From: Tritonibacter mobilis
GTDB lineage: Bacteria; Pseudomonadota; Alphaproteobacteria; Rhodobacterales; Rhodobacteraceae
Direction: 5' to 3'
Length of the DNA stretch: 64,000 bases
Assembly: GCF_001681715.1 (NCBI RefSeq)
Contig: NZ_LNWY01000006.1
Coordinates: 62,001-126,000 of the forward strand
In this document: one piece after another, positions 28,115 through 37,616 of the stretch
How positions within the stretch are numbered: the stretch's first letter is position 1
Layout of the letters: the number at the start of each line of letters is the position of its first letter
Translations under genes and position numbers: made by a program
Notes under the pieces: model-generated
What the model was told of the DNA's origin: nothing
The model's input: the letters and a program-made list of their open reading frames with translations, nothing else
Databases searched by the model: none

Positions 28115-28333
28115 TCAGACCAGCGGCGAGTCTGAATTGATCTGGTCGATGTCGCCACGGCAGAGGCCGATATCCGCCAGTTCCCGATCCGAAAGCGCGC
28201 TCAGCGCTTTGCGGGTCAGGCGGGCGTCGTTCCATGCCATGAGTTTGGCAGATGTGGTGTGAACAAGAGCGCCGATACGGCCGATCAGGCCGGAGGTGCC
28301 TTGCGCGGTGCGAGTGGTGTCGATTGCAGCCAT
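28115..28333 (-). CDS. DUF1127 domain small protein
   Basis: 72 residues. The C-terminal block RLTRKALSALSDRELADIGLCRGDID is the DUF1127 signature, an arginine-rich motif in small stress-linked proteins of alpha- and gammaproteobacteria, some tied to RNA turnover and sRNA control in Rhodobacter. Start is the ATG at 28333 (MAAIDTTRTAQG); the frame extends upstream as shadow. Monocistronic. Confidence 0.88.
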   Translation of the reverse strand: MAAIDTTRTAQGTSGLIGRIGALVHTTSAKLMAWNDARLTRKALSALSDRELADIGLCRGDIDQINSDSPLV

Positions 28334-28704
28334 ATCTAGTGTCTTTCTGAGTGCTATCCGTTTGTCCGCTTTGGTGCGGGTGAGCGGCAAATAGAGGTCG
28401 AAATCTGCTCTCGCAAGGGGTGAAATTGCATGCGACCCATGCGATTTTTGCATGTCTCAAAGCCCTGCGAATAAGGGGTTTGACGCCTTCTGTGCCTTTT
28501 GCAGGAATTGGTGTCGTTACTGCGTTTCGGCGCGTCGTATTTGTTTCATAAATCGCAAAATTTCGGCCAGCTTCTGGACCAAAACATCGAAGTGCGGCGT
28601 GTTCGGCGGATTGGACGAAAGGCGAATTAGATTGGATGTGTTCGCGTTTTGTGCTAATCGGATCACCAAATTGTAAGAACCAGACACAAAAATCGGGCAG
28701 TGAG
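28334..28704. other. Intergenic region between DUF1127 and ruvC
   Basis: 371 bases between two divergent genes. On the minus strand, upstream of the DUF1127 gene, the heptamer TCGCATG occurs twice nine bases apart (within 28428-28444), a possible operator. The rest (about 28445-28700) shows no protein or RNA gene I can recognise and presumably holds the ruvC promoter; a small frame at 28452-28676 has no ribosome site and no family look. Confidence 0.5.
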
Positions 28705-29202
28705 ATGCGAATACTTGGGATCGATCCGGGGCTCAGAACCCTTGGATGGGGCGTCATCGAATCAAATGGCGCGCGTCTCAGCCATGTTGCCAATGGACTA
28801 TGCCATTCTGACGGAGATGATCTGGGAGAACGGCTGTTGTCATTGCACAATCAGGTCACCGAGATCATTGACGCCTATCAGCCGGATCAAGCTGCGATTG
28901 AACAGACGTTCGTGAACAAGGACGGGGCTGGCACGCTCAAGCTCGGTCAGGCGCGAGGTGTGGCCTTGCTGACATTGGCCAAGGCCGGACTGCCCACCGG
29001 GGAATATGCGCCCAACCGAGTCAAAAAGACGGTGGTTGGCGTCGGTCATGCCGAAAAGGAACAGGTGCTGCATATGGTCAAACTGCAACTTCCGGGCTGT
29101 GCCCCCAAAGGCGCGGATGCGGCGGATGCACTGGCGATTGCGATCTGTCATGCCTATTACGGAGGCAGCAACCAGCGACGACTCAAAGAGGTAGGCGCAT
29201 GA
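28705..29202 (+). CDS. ruvC: Crossover junction endodeoxyribonuclease RuvC
   Basis: 165 residues. Resolves Holliday junctions by paired nicks. The RNase H-like fold begins [16 protein letters not shown] with Asp7; the catalytic Glu lies in [12 protein letters not shown] and the C-terminal Asp in [15 protein letters not shown]. The family start is the ATG at 28705; the frame opens 23 codons earlier. First of ruvC-ruvA-ruvB, stop overlapping ruvA by four bases. Confidence 0.95.
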   Translation: MRILGIDPGLRTLGWGVIESNGARLSHVANGLCHSDGDDLGERLLSLHNQVTEIIDAYQPDQAAIEQTFVNKDGAGTLKLGQARGVALLTLAKAGLPTGEYAPNRVKKTVVGVGHAEKEQVLHMVKLQLPGCAPKGADAADALAIAICHAYYGGSNQRRLKEVGA

Positions 29203-29888
29203 TCGGAAAACTGACTGGGCGGCTTGAGTATAGGGCACCCGACCATGTGATGATCGACGTGCGTGGCGTCGGCTACATCGTCTATTGCTCTGACCGCACG
29301 CTCGCGAGCCTGCCATCCGTGGGTGAGGCAGTCCAACTCTATACCGAGTTACTGGTGCGCGAAGACTTGATGCAGCTCTTTGGGTTCACCTCCTTGGTGG
29401 AGAAGGAATGGCATCGTTTACTGACGTCGGTGCAGGGCGTTGGCGCTAAGGTGTCACTGGCAATCCTGAGTGCGCTTGGCCCCGAAGGCGTTAGTCGCGC
29501 GATTGCGCTGGGAGATTGGGCTGCGGTGAAAGCGGCCAAAGGGGTCGGCCCTAAAACCGCACAACGGATCGTTCTGGACCTCAAGGACAAAGCCCCGTCT
29601 GTGATGGCAATGGGTGGTACGATTACCGAGGCATTGGAGGGGCCGGATCTGGAGGCGGTGGTCGAGCCAACCTCAGATGCGCCGGTGAAACCCGCGCGCA
29701 AAGCCGCCCCCAAAGCCCCCACCGGCGCGGCGGCCGCATCGGCTGGCGCCCTGTCGGCACTGGGCAACCTTGGTTACAGCCCCTCTGATGCCGCAGGTGC
29801 GGTGGCTGAGGCGGCTGCCGATAATCCCGAAGCAGGCGAGGCAGAGCTGATCCGCGCAGCGTTGCGTTTGCTGGCACCCAAAGACTGA
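29199..29888 (+). CDS. ruvA: Holliday junction DNA helicase RuvA
   Basis: 229 residues. [20 protein letters not shown] is the RuvA OB-fold start; helix-hairpin-helix segments follow ([16 protein letters not shown] and [16 protein letters not shown]). The C-terminal domain III ([18 protein letters not shown]) that contacts RuvB is separated by a long Ala/Pro/Lys-rich linker (about residues 150-185), longer than in E. coli and typical of this family of bacteria. Binds the four-way junction and guides RuvB. Overlaps ruvC by four bases. Confidence 0.95.
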   Translation: MIGKLTGRLEYRAPDHVMIDVRGVGYIVYCSDRTLASLPSVGEAVQLYTELLVREDLMQLFGFTSLVEKEWHRLLTSVQGVGAKVSLAILSALGPEGVSRAIALGDWAAVKAAKGVGPKTAQRIVLDLKDKAPSVMAMGGTITEALEGPDLEAVVEPTSDAPVKPARKAAPKAPTGAAAASAGALSALGNLGYSPSDAAGAVAEAAADNPEAGEAELIRAALRLLAPKD

Positions 29889-29900
29889 GGGAACGAGTGA

Positions 29901-30920
29901 ATGATTGACGCGGACCCCACCCTGCGCCCCGATCCGCTGCCCGAAGACAACGACCGCGCCTTGCGCCCGCAGGGTCTTGGCGAATTCATCGGTCAGGCGG
30001 AGGCGCGCGCCAACCTGCGGGTGTTTATCGAATCTGCCCGCCGGCGGGGTGAGGCGATGGATCACACCCTGTTTCATGGCCCGCCGGGGCTTGGGAAAAC
30101 GACGCTTGCGCAGATTGTGGCGCGCGAGTTGGGCGTGAACTTTCGCATGACCTCCGGGCCGGTGCTTGCAAAGGCGGGCGATCTGGCTGCGATCCTCACC
30201 AATCTTGAGGCGCGCGATGTGTTGTTCATTGATGAAATCCACCGCCTGAATCCGGCCGTTGAAGAAGTTCTCTATCCGGCAATGGAGGATTTCGAGCTGG
30301 ATCTGGTGATTGGCGAGGGGCCTGCGGCACGTACGGTTCGCATTGAGCTGCAGCCTTTCACACTGGTAGGGGCAACGACGCGCATGGGGCTCTTGACCAC
30401 GCCGTTGCGGGACCGGTTCGGGATTCCGACGCGGCTGCAGTTTTACACTGTGGATGAACTCTTTGAGATCGTCAGCCGCAATGCCCGCAAATTAGGTGCT
30501 CCTGCTGACGATGCAGGGGCGCGTGAGATCGCGCGGCGCGCGCGCGGCACCCCAAGGATCGCTGGGCGGCTCTTGCGCCGCGTGGTGGACTTTGCGGTTG
30601 TCGAGGGCGATGGAACGATCACCCGAGAGCTGGCGGATGGTGCGCTGACGCGTCTTGGTGTGGACAAACTGGGATTGGATGGTGCGGACCGGCGCTATTT
30701 GCGACTGGTTGCCGAGAATTATGGCGGCGGCCCTGTCGGCATTGAGACAATGTCCGCTGCATTGAGCGAAAGTCGCGACGCGCTTGAGGAGGTCATTGAG
30801 CCGTATCTGCTGCAGCAAGGGCTGATCCAGCGTACGCCGCGTGGACGGATGTTGGCACAAAAGGCATGGCAACATCTCGGTATTGCACCACCGAAATCGC
30901 AAAACGATCTCTTTGAATGA
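29901..30920 (+). CDS. ruvB: Holliday junction branch migration ATPase RuvB
   Basis: 339 residues. AAA+ motor with Walker [16 protein letters not shown], Walker [13 protein letters not shown], sensor [18 protein letters not shown] and the C-terminal winged helix [17 protein letters not shown]. Pumps DNA through the RuvA-bound junction. Twelve bases after ruvA. Confidence 0.97.
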   Translation: MIDADPTLRPDPLPEDNDRALRPQGLGEFIGQAEARANLRVFIESARRRGEAMDHTLFHGPPGLGKTTLAQIVARELGVNFRMTSGPVLAKAGDLAAILTNLEARDVLFIDEIHRLNPAVEEVLYPAMEDFELDLVIGEGPAARTVRIELQPFTLVGATTRMGLLTTPLRDRFGIPTRLQFYTVDELFEIVSRNARKLGAPADDAGAREIARRARGTPRIAGRLLRRVVDFAVVEGDGTITRELADGALTRLGVDKLGLDGADRRYLRLVAENYGGGPVGIETMSAALSESRDALEEVIEPYLLQQGLIQRTPRGRMLAQKAWQHLGIAPPKSQNDLFE

Positions 30921-30936
30921 CAATCAGGAGCGCACT

Positions 30937-31239
30937 GTGCAGGATCTCACCCAGCTAACCAGTGCCGCAAAGCAGGTTTCTGACCTCTATGCCCGGCGTT
31001 TTGGCGTTACGCGGGATGCTGCGTGGTATCTGGGCAAAATGACCGAAGAGCTGGGCGAAGTGACATCTGCTTACCTGAGCCTTGCGGGGCAGACTCGCAA
31101 GGACGGCAGCAAAAGCGACCTGGAAAATGAGGTTGCAGACCTTCTTGGCTTCTTGCTGTTGTTTGCGGACTGGCAAGGCGTTGATGCGGGTGCAGCGTTT
31201 GAGCGCAAATGGGGTGCTTACCTGACTGAGGATAAGTGA
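30937..31239 (+). CDS. MazG-like nucleotide pyrophosphohydrolase
   Basis: 100 residues, start at the GTG at 30937, with CAGGAG eight bases upstream; the frame opens 32 codons earlier inside ruvB. The helical MazG signature is present as EELGEVTSAYLSL followed by ENEVADLLGFLLLFAD, giving the E-x2-E and E-x3-D metal-binding pattern of all-alpha NTP pyrophosphatases. Substrate not known; such enzymes clear unwanted nucleotides. It directly follows ruvB. Confidence 0.8.
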   Translation: MQDLTQLTSAAKQVSDLYARRFGVTRDAAWYLGKMTEELGEVTSAYLSLAGQTRKDGSKSDLENEVADLLGFLLLFADWQGVDAGAAFERKWGAYLTEDK

Positions 31240-31326
31240 CGGGAAGGCAAAGAGACTTCCCCCTTGCTGCAGTCCTGACACGCCCGTACAAACGCCCGAC
31301 GAGCGAATAATATGACGAGGCCGCAC

Positions 31327-31992
31327 ATGTCTGCACTCCTGCTGCCAGAGGAAATCGAGGCGCTGTTTACCCGGGAAGACGGGGCTTATGCCTTTGCCCG
31401 TTGGGGACGCCCGATTGCTCCCATCGTCTTTGGTGTCACCGATGAGACCTTGGTGACGGTCAAAGGTGCGGTTGAGGCTGTGGTCACGCTCGCAGGGCAT
31501 CAGATGGCAGAAACAGATCCTGAGCTCGGCGCGAACCTGATGTTTTTCTTCTTCCGGGAGTGGGGGGAATTGCTGGAGGTTCCAGACCTCGATCGCATGA
31601 TTCCCGGGCTTGCCCCGCTTGTGAACCGTCTCGCAAAGGAAGATGCCAGCCAGTACCGCGCATTCCGCTTTGACGATCAGGGTGCCATTCAAGCGGCATT
31701 TGTATTTCTGCGTATGAAAGGTGCGATGGCAGAAGTCCCCGCGGAAACACTCGCGCTGACCCAAGCGGTGCAGGTGATGCTCTTGTGGGGTGAGCGTGCC
31801 TTTGCCGAGGTGTCGCCGCTGGCGGTTCTGCCGGAGAATGGCAATACGATCCTGCGCCCGGAGATCGCGGGGGTGATTGCCGCCGCCTACGATCGGATGA
31901 TGCCTGTGGCGGCGCAAGACGCGAGTCATGCGCTGAGGCTCTATGCGAGGCTGCAAGCGCCGCAGTCAGAGAACGCGGACGGTAAGGTATGA
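31327..31992 (+). CDS. Conserved-looking hypothetical protein before ybgC
   Basis: 221 residues from the ATG at 31327 (an ATG five codons earlier at 31312 is possible). I do not recognise the family. It starts MSALLLPEEIEALFTREDGA, is mostly soluble, and has FFFREWGELLEVPDLDRMIPGL in the middle. Its stop overlaps the ybgC start by four bases, so it is translated with the Tol-Pal cluster. Confidence 0.8.
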   Translation: MSALLLPEEIEALFTREDGAYAFARWGRPIAPIVFGVTDETLVTVKGAVEAVVTLAGHQMAETDPELGANLMFFFFREWGELLEVPDLDRMIPGLAPLVNRLAKEDASQYRAFRFDDQGAIQAAFVFLRMKGAMAEVPAETLALTQAVQVMLLWGERAFAEVSPLAVLPENGNTILRPEIAGVIAAAYDRMMPVAAQDASHALRLYARLQAPQSENADGKV

Positions 31993-32375
31993 CCCATCAG
32001 TTCCCGATCACGGTATATTACGAAGACACCGATATGGGTGGCGTTGTTTATCACGCCAATTTCCTGCGGTTCATCGAGCGCGCACGCAGCGACTATGTGC
32101 GCCGTTTGGGGGTCGATCAAAATGCGATGCGCGATGCTGGCATCGTCTGGGTGGTGACCCGAATTGAGGCCGATTACCTCTCGCCTGCACGGTTTGAGGA
32201 TGAGCTTACCGTGGAAACCGTGCCTGAGAAAATGACCACAGCCCGACTGACTATGTCGCAAATTGTCCGGCGAGAGGGGCGCGAGCTGTTTCGTGCCAAG
32301 GTGACAGCTGTCTGTATGGATATGCACAGCGGCAAACCGGTGCGTCTTCCGGCAGAAGTTCGCGCATCCTTGTAA
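31989..32375 (+). CDS. ybgC: Tol-Pal system-associated acyl-CoA thioesterase
   Basis: 128 residues, 4-hydroxybenzoyl-CoA thioesterase hot-dog fold. YYEDTDMGGVVYHANFLRF carries the catalytic Asp and the ARSDYVRRLG block follows. First member of the ybgC-tolQRAB-pal-cpoB cluster; in other bacteria YbgC acts on short-chain acyl-CoA and associates with phospholipid enzymes. Confidence 0.93.
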   Translation: MTHQFPITVYYEDTDMGGVVYHANFLRFIERARSDYVRRLGVDQNAMRDAGIVWVVTRIEADYLSPARFEDELTVETVPEKMTTARLTMSQIVRREGRELFRAKVTAVCMDMHSGKPVRLPAEVRASL

Positions 32376-32489
32376 CAATAGGCGGCAATCCCCCTGTTTC
32401 CTTGGCAATGGCGCTTGTTTTGCGCTAGCGTCCGCCCCAATTAGGCCGCGCAACCAAAACGACGTGGCAACTGGCTATAGAGCAGGCAA

Positions 32490-33185
32490 ATGGAAGCAGA
32501 AACTCTGGCACTGGCACAGGAGATTGATTTCTCCATGTGGGGGCTGTTCGCGCGGGCGACGCTCACTGTAAAATTAGTGATGATCATGCTAATCGGGGCA
32601 TCGATCTGGTCGTGGTCAATTATCGCGCAAAAACTGATCACCTATCGGTCTGCACGGCGTGAAGCGCAGGTGTTTGAACGCGCGTTTTGGTCAGGCAATC
32701 CGCTGGATGAACTCTATGAGGACATCGGAGCAGATCCGTCAGGGCATTCCGAACGCATATTTGCTGCTGGCATGACCGAATGGCGTCGCAGTCACCGCAC
32801 GGATGGCGCGCTGATCCCCGGAGCACAGGCGCGCATAGACCGGTCCATGGATGTGGCGATCTCTAAGGAAAGCGAAGGCCTGCAAGGTGGGTTGCAAATT
32901 CTTGCGACCATTGGCTCTACCGCGCCCTTCATTGGTCTCTTTGGGACCGTGTGGGGCATCATGAATGCCTTCATAGAGATCGCAGAGCAGCAAAACACCA
33001 ACCTTGCCGTGGTGGCGCCGGGCATTGCCGAGGCCCTCTTGGCGACGGGCTTGGGGCTCCTGGCGGCCATTCCGGCGGTTATTTTTTACAACAAGCTCTC
33101 TGCAGATTCGGATCGGATTATTGGCGGCTACGAGGCCTTTGCCGACGAGTTTGCCACGATCTTCTCGCGCCAGTTGGACAGCTGA
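32490..33185 (+). CDS. tolQ: TolQ, inner-membrane proton channel subunit
   Basis: 231 residues of the MotA/TolQ/ExbB family with three membrane helices: one near residues 24-46 (LVMIMLIGASIWSWSIIAQK), then GGLQILATIGSTAPFIGLFG and GLGLLAAIPAVIFYNKL with the family Gly/Thr/Pro pattern. Uses the proton gradient with TolR to drive TolA. AGCAGG precedes the ATG. A promoter probably lies in the 114 bases after ybgC. Confidence 0.95.
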   Translation: MEAETLALAQEIDFSMWGLFARATLTVKLVMIMLIGASIWSWSIIAQKLITYRSARREAQVFERAFWSGNPLDELYEDIGADPSGHSERIFAAGMTEWRRSHRTDGALIPGAQARIDRSMDVAISKESEGLQGGLQILATIGSTAPFIGLFGTVWGIMNAFIEIAEQQNTNLAVVAPGIAEALLATGLGLLAAIPAVIFYNKLSADSDRIIGGYEAFADEFATIFSRQLDS

Positions 33186-33188
33186 GCC

Positions 33189-33677
33189 ATGGGTGCAGCG
33201 GTTCAGCAAAAAGACGCGGGCGGTGGACGTCGGCGTGGTCGGCGGCGCTCTCGTGCCCGGCCGATGGCGGAAATCAATATCACGCCGTTCGTGGACGTGA
33301 TGCTGGTGCTGCTCATCATCTTTATGGTGGCAGCGCCCTTGATGACCGTGGGCGTTCCCGTGGAGCTGCCAAAGACGGCGGCGGGCGCGTTGTCGGGGGA
33401 CGACGAAGAGCCGCTCACTGTAACAATGACGGCCTCTGGTGACATCCAGATCCAAACGACTCCGGTTGAGCGGGATCAACTCGTTGCACGCCTGCGTGCG
33501 ATCGCCGCTGAGCGCGCGTCCGACAGGGTCTATCTGCGCGCGGATGGGGCGATTGCCTATAGCGATGTGATGCAGGTGATGGGTGCACTCAATGCGGGCG
33601 GATTTGCCAATGTGGGTCTGGTGACGGATACAGGTGGACCTGCGTTCGACGGGCGGCCTGCCGCTCCGGGCGAGTAA
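33189..33677 (+). CDS. tolR: TolR, inner-membrane energy-coupling subunit
   Basis: 162 residues, ExbD/TolR family. A basic N-terminus (GGGRRRGRRRSRARPMAEI) precedes one membrane helix (INITPFVDVMLVLLIIFMVAA) with the proton-carrying Asp in PFVDVMLVLL, then a periplasmic domain. Three bases after tolQ. Confidence 0.95.
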   Translation: MGAAVQQKDAGGGRRRGRRRSRARPMAEINITPFVDVMLVLLIIFMVAAPLMTVGVPVELPKTAAGALSGDDEEPLTVTMTASGDIQIQTTPVERDQLVARLRAIAAERASDRVYLRADGAIAYSDVMQVMGALNAGGFANVGLVTDTGGPAFDGRPAAPGE

Positions 33678-33690
33678 TACGGGTGATAAT

Positions 33691-34830
33691 GTGCAAACCG
33701 GCACGAAGATCTCTGTAGCAGGGCACGGTCTCCTGATCACATGGGCGCTTGTGGGTGGGTGGCTCAATCCCGAGCCGTTGCCATTCCAAAGTCAGGATGT
33801 GTCAATTATCTCGGCTGAGGAGTTTGCCCGGTTGAGCGAGCAGCAAGCGGCACCTGAAGTGGCCGAAGAACCTGTTGCGCCGCAAGAACCCGCTGTCACG
33901 GAGAGCACACCTGCAATTCCGGAGCGTCCAACGCCGACGCCAGAGCCACCCGTGCAGCCAGAGCCGATTGAAACACCGGCAGAAGACGCAGAGGCAGAAC
34001 CGCCTGCGCCAGAACCTGTGCCAGAGGTGCCGAGCATCATACCCGATGCGCCGGATGTCCCCGAGATTGTGACCGATCTGCCGCAGACAGCAGAGCCTGA
34101 AACCGCGCAGCAAACGGATCGCGTTGCGCCGGAGCCCGTGCGCCCACCCGACCCCGACACGCAAATTTCCGATGTGGTGCAGGAAGAGGTTGCACCTGAT
34201 GCGGGGGCTGAAGCCAATCAACCGGTTCAAGAAGCAACCGCCCCCGAGGCGGCCAGCGACCGGATCGTAACTGAGGCCGAAGCAGATGATGCTGAACCCA
34301 CAGCCCCGTTGGCCAGCGTCCGTCCAAGAACGCGTCCGAATCGCCCGCAGCCTCAGCCTGAGGCTGAAACGCAAACCGCTGCACGCGAAGAAGAAACGAC
34401 TCCGTCGCCGGAACCAAACCCGGAGGTTGAGAGTTCTGCAGTGGATGATGCGCTGGCTGAGGCGCTGGCGGGATCGGGCGAAGTGGAAGCACCAGAGCCT
34501 TCTGGTCCACCTATGACGCGGGGAGAGAAAGATGCGCTGCGGGTCGCGGTGTCGCAATGTTGGAACGTTGGCTCATTGTCCAGCGAAGCATTGCGCACAT
34601 CTGTCGTCGTTGGTGTTACGCTCTCTCGTGAAGGTATGCCGGATATCGGTTCAATTCGCATGCTGTCCAGCTCCGGCGGATCTGACAGCTCAGCAAAGCA
34701 GGCCTATGAGGCCGCGCGCCGCGCAATCATCCGCTGTGGATCAAGAGGATTTGATCTTCCGGCTGACAAATATGCGCAGTGGCGTGATATTGAGATGACA
34801 TTTAATCCCGAAGGAATGCGGATCAGATGA
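33691..34830 (+). CDS. tolA: TolA-like envelope protein
   Basis: 379 residues. An N-terminal membrane anchor ([18 protein letters not shown]) is followed by a long Pro/Glu/Ala-rich periplasmic spacer (about residues 50-270) and a C-terminal TonB/TolA-like domain ([20 protein letters not shown]). The spacer is acidic and proline-rich rather than the Lys/Ala helix of E. coli TolA. I used the GTG at 33691, in frame after the tolR stop with GGGTG upstream; no ATG fits. Its stop overlaps tolB by four bases. Links the TolQR motor to TolB-Pal. Confidence 0.88.
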   Translation: MQTGTKISVAGHGLLITWALVGGWLNPEPLPFQSQDVSIISAEEFARLSEQQAAPEVAEEPVAPQEPAVTESTPAIPERPTPTPEPPVQPEPIETPAEDAEAEPPAPEPVPEVPSIIPDAPDVPEIVTDLPQTAEPETAQQTDRVAPEPVRPPDPDTQISDVVQEEVAPDAGAEANQPVQEATAPEAASDRIVTEAEADDAEPTAPLASVRPRTRPNRPQPQPEAETQTAAREEETTPSPEPNPEVESSAVDDALAEALAGSGEVEAPEPSGPPMTRGEKDALRVAVSQCWNVGSLSSEALRTSVVVGVTLSREGMPDIGSIRMLSSSGGSDSSAKQAYEAARRAIIRCGSRGFDLPADKYAQWRDIEMTFNPEGMRIR

Positions 34831-36152
34831 GAAACGCGATAGCGACAGTACTCCTTGGCCTTGCGATGCTGCTGCCCGTTGGGGCGGTGCAGGCACAGGA
34901 CGGGCCGCTCAGGATTGAGATCACCGATGGGGTGATTGAGCCGTTACCCTTTGCGGTGCCCGATTTCATCGCCGAATCTCCTGCGGCGGCGCAATACTCG
35001 GCAGATATTGCCCGGGTGATTGCAGAGGATCTGGTCGGCTCAGGCCTGTTCCGTGAGATCCCCAAAGTGGCCTATATCTCGCCCTACACAGACTTTGATG
35101 CGGCGGTGAATTTCACCGACTGGAAAGCGATCAACGCACAGGCGCTGATTACCGGTTCGGTCAGCCTGTCCGGCAACCGGATCACCGTGCGTTTCCGCGC
35201 CTATGATGTGTTTGCCGGGCAAGAACTGGGGTCGGGCCTGCAGCTTTCCGGTACCACCGATGGCTGGCGTCGCATTGGTCACAAGGTGGCGGATACGATC
35301 TATTCGCGCCTGACCGGGGAGAGCGGATATTTTGACAGCCGTGTTGTCTTTGTCTCGGAAACCGGCCCGAAGGATGACCGCAAGAAACGCCTTGCCATCA
35401 TGGATTACGACGGGGCCAACGTGCAGTATCTGACCAATTCTGCGTCGATCGTGCTTGCCCCAAGGTTCTCGCCCACCGGTGACCGGGTGCTTTATACCAG
35501 CTATGAGAGCGGCTTTCCGCAGATCCATGTTCTGGATGTGGGGCGGGTGCAGCGCCGGATTTTGTCGGCAGGGAACGGCTCCATGAGCTTTGCGCCCCGA
35601 TTTGCGCCCAATGGCCACACCATTGTCTATTCTCAATCCGCAGGTGGGAATACGGACCTGTTCTCGATGGATATCAACTCGGGCAACCCTCAGCGGCTGA
35701 CCAGTGCGCCCTCGATTGAGACCGCTCCATCTTTCTCGCCCGACGGAAGTCAACTGGTGTTCGAGAGCGACCGTTCAGGGACCTCGCAGCTTTATGTGAT
35801 GCCGGTGTCCGGGGGCGAAGCAAAGCGGATCAGCTTTGGACAGGGGCGCTATGGCACTCCGGTCTGGTCCCCACGCGGCGATTACATCGCCTTTACGAAA
35901 CAGAACGCGGGCCGTTTCCATATCGGCGTCATGCGTACAGATGGTAGCGAAGAGCGTCTTTTGACCGCATCGTTCCTTGACGAGGGGCCGACGTGGTCGC
36001 CCAATGGCCGGGTCATCATGTTCACCCGTGAAACCCAAGGTGCCAGCGGTCAGGCGCGGCTGTATTCGGTGGATATTTCCGGGCGTAACCTGAAACCCGT
36101 AAAAACCCCGGACGGCGCATCTGACCCGTCTTGGTCCCCGTTGCAAAACTAA
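34827..36152 (+). CDS. tolB: TolB, periplasmic beta-propeller of the Tol-Pal system
   Basis: 441 residues. Signal peptide [20 protein letters not shown] ending near QAQ, an N-terminal domain ([17 protein letters not shown]), then six WD40-like blades with repeated FSPDG, FAPNG and [11 protein letters not shown] units. Binds Pal and TolA to tie the outer membrane to the cell wall during division. Confidence 0.96.
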   Translation: MRNAIATVLLGLAMLLPVGAVQAQDGPLRIEITDGVIEPLPFAVPDFIAESPAAAQYSADIARVIAEDLVGSGLFREIPKVAYISPYTDFDAAVNFTDWKAINAQALITGSVSLSGNRITVRFRAYDVFAGQELGSGLQLSGTTDGWRRIGHKVADTIYSRLTGESGYFDSRVVFVSETGPKDDRKKRLAIMDYDGANVQYLTNSASIVLAPRFSPTGDRVLYTSYESGFPQIHVLDVGRVQRRILSAGNGSMSFAPRFAPNGHTIVYSQSAGGNTDLFSMDINSGNPQRLTSAPSIETAPSFSPDGSQLVFESDRSGTSQLYVMPVSGGEAKRISFGQGRYGTPVWSPRGDYIAFTKQNAGRFHIGVMRTDGSEERLLTASFLDEGPTWSPNGRVIMFTRETQGASGQARLYSVDISGRNLKPVKTPDGASDPSWSPLQN

Positions 36153-36159
36153 TGAACCG

Positions 36160-36201
36160 CCCGACCGCATACCACGCGTGCAAGCCCGTGGCGCGGTCGG
36201 G
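36160..36201 (+). other. Hairpin between tolB and pal
   Basis: CCCGACCGC (36160-36168) pairs with GCGGTCGGG (36193-36201), with an inner CCACG/CGTGG stem. No T-run follows, so it looks like a processing or stability element rather than a full terminator. Confidence 0.55.
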
Positions 36202-36255
36202 TACAATGTGCTAACACTTCGGTAAGAAATGTCCGATCACACGAGGCGATTTCAA

Positions 36256-36756
36256 ATGAGCGGTATCAATAAAGCAATCCTTCTGGTCGCGGGCCTCGCC
36301 CTTGCGGCCTGTTCTGATGCACGTTGGGATGACACCAACGCTGGCAATGGCGGCACTGGCATCGGTGGCGGTAGCACGGCAGACCCGTCCAGCCCGGCCT
36401 ATTTCCGCGAAGCCATCGGCGATCGCGTGCTGTTCCTCGTAGACCAGTCCAGCATCTCGCCGGAGGCGCAGGGGATCCTTGACGGTCAGGCGCGCTGGTT
36501 GACGGCCAACCCGGCCTATGTGGTGACCATCGAAGGCCACGCGGATGAACGCGGCACCCGTGAATACAACCTCGCGCTTGGCGCGCGCCGTGCGAACTCT
36601 GCACGCGAATACCTGATTTCTCAGGGCGTCGCAGCCAGCCGTATTCAGACGGTCTCCTACGGCAAAGAGCGCCCGATCGAGATTTGCTCTGAACAAAGCT
36701 GCTACAACAAAAACCGTCGCGCGGTGACCGTGCTGGCGGGTGGCGCAGTGAGCTGA
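36256..36756 (+). CDS. pal: Pal, peptidoglycan-associated lipoprotein
   Basis: 166 residues. The lipobox LALAAC places the lipidated Cys at 19; a Gly-rich linker (GNGGTGIGGGSTAD) leads to the OmpA-like domain with EGHADERGTREYNLALGARR and YGKERPIE. Anchors the outer membrane to peptidoglycan. Start is the ATG at 36256; the frame opens nine codons earlier. Confidence 0.95.
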   Translation: MSGINKAILLVAGLALAACSDARWDDTNAGNGGTGIGGGSTADPSSPAYFREAIGDRVLFLVDQSSISPEAQGILDGQARWLTANPAYVVTIEGHADERGTREYNLALGARRANSAREYLISQGVAASRIQTVSYGKERPIEICSEQSCYNKNRRAVTVLAGGAVS

Positions 36757-36761
36757 GACGG

Positions 36762-37616
36762 ATGAGTAACTTGCGGCAGATCTTGCTGGCGTCGGCGCTG
36801 ATTGCGGTCAGCGCCATCCCCGGCGTGGCGCAGGACAGGGAGCAAACCTTGGCGGATATCCGTCAGGAGTTGACGGTTCTGCATGTGGAAGTACAGCGTC
36901 TCAATCGGGAGCTGTCGACTACGGGCGCGCCGTCCGCGTCGCTGGCAGGGTCGTCCGTTCTGGATCGCGTAACGGCGATTGAGGCGGAGCTGCAAAGGCT
37001 TACGGCCAAGACGGAACAATTGCAGCATCGCGTCCAGAGCATTGTCAAAGACGGCACCAACCGGATTGGCGATTTAGAATTCCGTCTTGTCGAACTGGAA
37101 GGCGGAGACCTGTCAAAGCTCGGAGAGACCACCACCCTGGGTGGTGATGTCGAGGGAGAGACGGATACTGGACAGGCAACATTGCCCGCCACTGGCGGCG
37201 AGAGTAGTGCGCTCCCGGGGGGCGGTGAACTCGCCGTTGGTGAAGAGGCCGACTACAAATTGGCGATGAGCGATCTGGAAGCTGAAAATTATCAGGCCGC
37301 TGCGGATCGGTTTGCGAATTTCAAGCTTGCCTACCCGGGAAGCCCGCTGACCGCCAAAGTAGATTTTGGTCTTGGCAAGGCGCAGGACGGGTTGGGTGAC
37401 ACCCGCGAAGCTGCGCGTTCCTACCTAGCGGCTTTCACCGGTGATACCGCTGGCGCCATTGCACCCGAAGCTTTGTTCGAACTGGGCGCTGCGCTTGGGC
37501 GTTTGGGACAGACCGATCAGGCTTGCATCACGCTGGCAGAAGTCGCCGTACGCTTCCCCAATGATCCTGCGGTGACCGCTGCAGAGGCGGAGCGGTCTAA
37601 ACTGGCGTGCTCCTGA
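36762..37616 (+). CDS. cpoB: CpoB/YbgF, Tol-associated periplasmic coiled-coil TPR protein
   Basis: 284 residues. Signal peptide ending near GVAQ, an N-terminal coiled coil (ELTVLHVEVQRLNRELS and IEAELQRLTAKTEQLQHRV), a Gly/Glu linker, and C-terminal TPR repeats (DYKLAMSDLEAENYQAAADR and later). In E. coli CpoB couples the Tol machine to PBP1B during septal growth. Six bases after pal; its stop overlaps the tilS start. Confidence 0.92.
   Translation: MSNLRQILLASALIAVSAIPGVAQDREQTLADIRQELTVLHVEVQRLNRELSTTGAPSASLAGSSVLDRVTAIEAELQRLTAKTEQLQHRVQSIVKDGTNRIGDLEFRLVELEGGDLSKLGETTTLGGDVEGETDTGQATLPATGGESSALPGGGELAVGEEADYKLAMSDLEAENYQAAADRFANFKLAYPGSPLTAKVDFGLGKAQDGLGDTREAARSYLAAFTGDTAGAIAPEALFELGAALGRLGQTDQACITLAEVAVRFPNDPAVTAAEAERSKLACS

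Noticed and set aside
33792-34557. Ser/Gly-rich and Arg/Leu-rich minus-strand frames across tolA
   Set aside because: They are the reverse reading of the Pro/Glu/Ala spacer of TolA.
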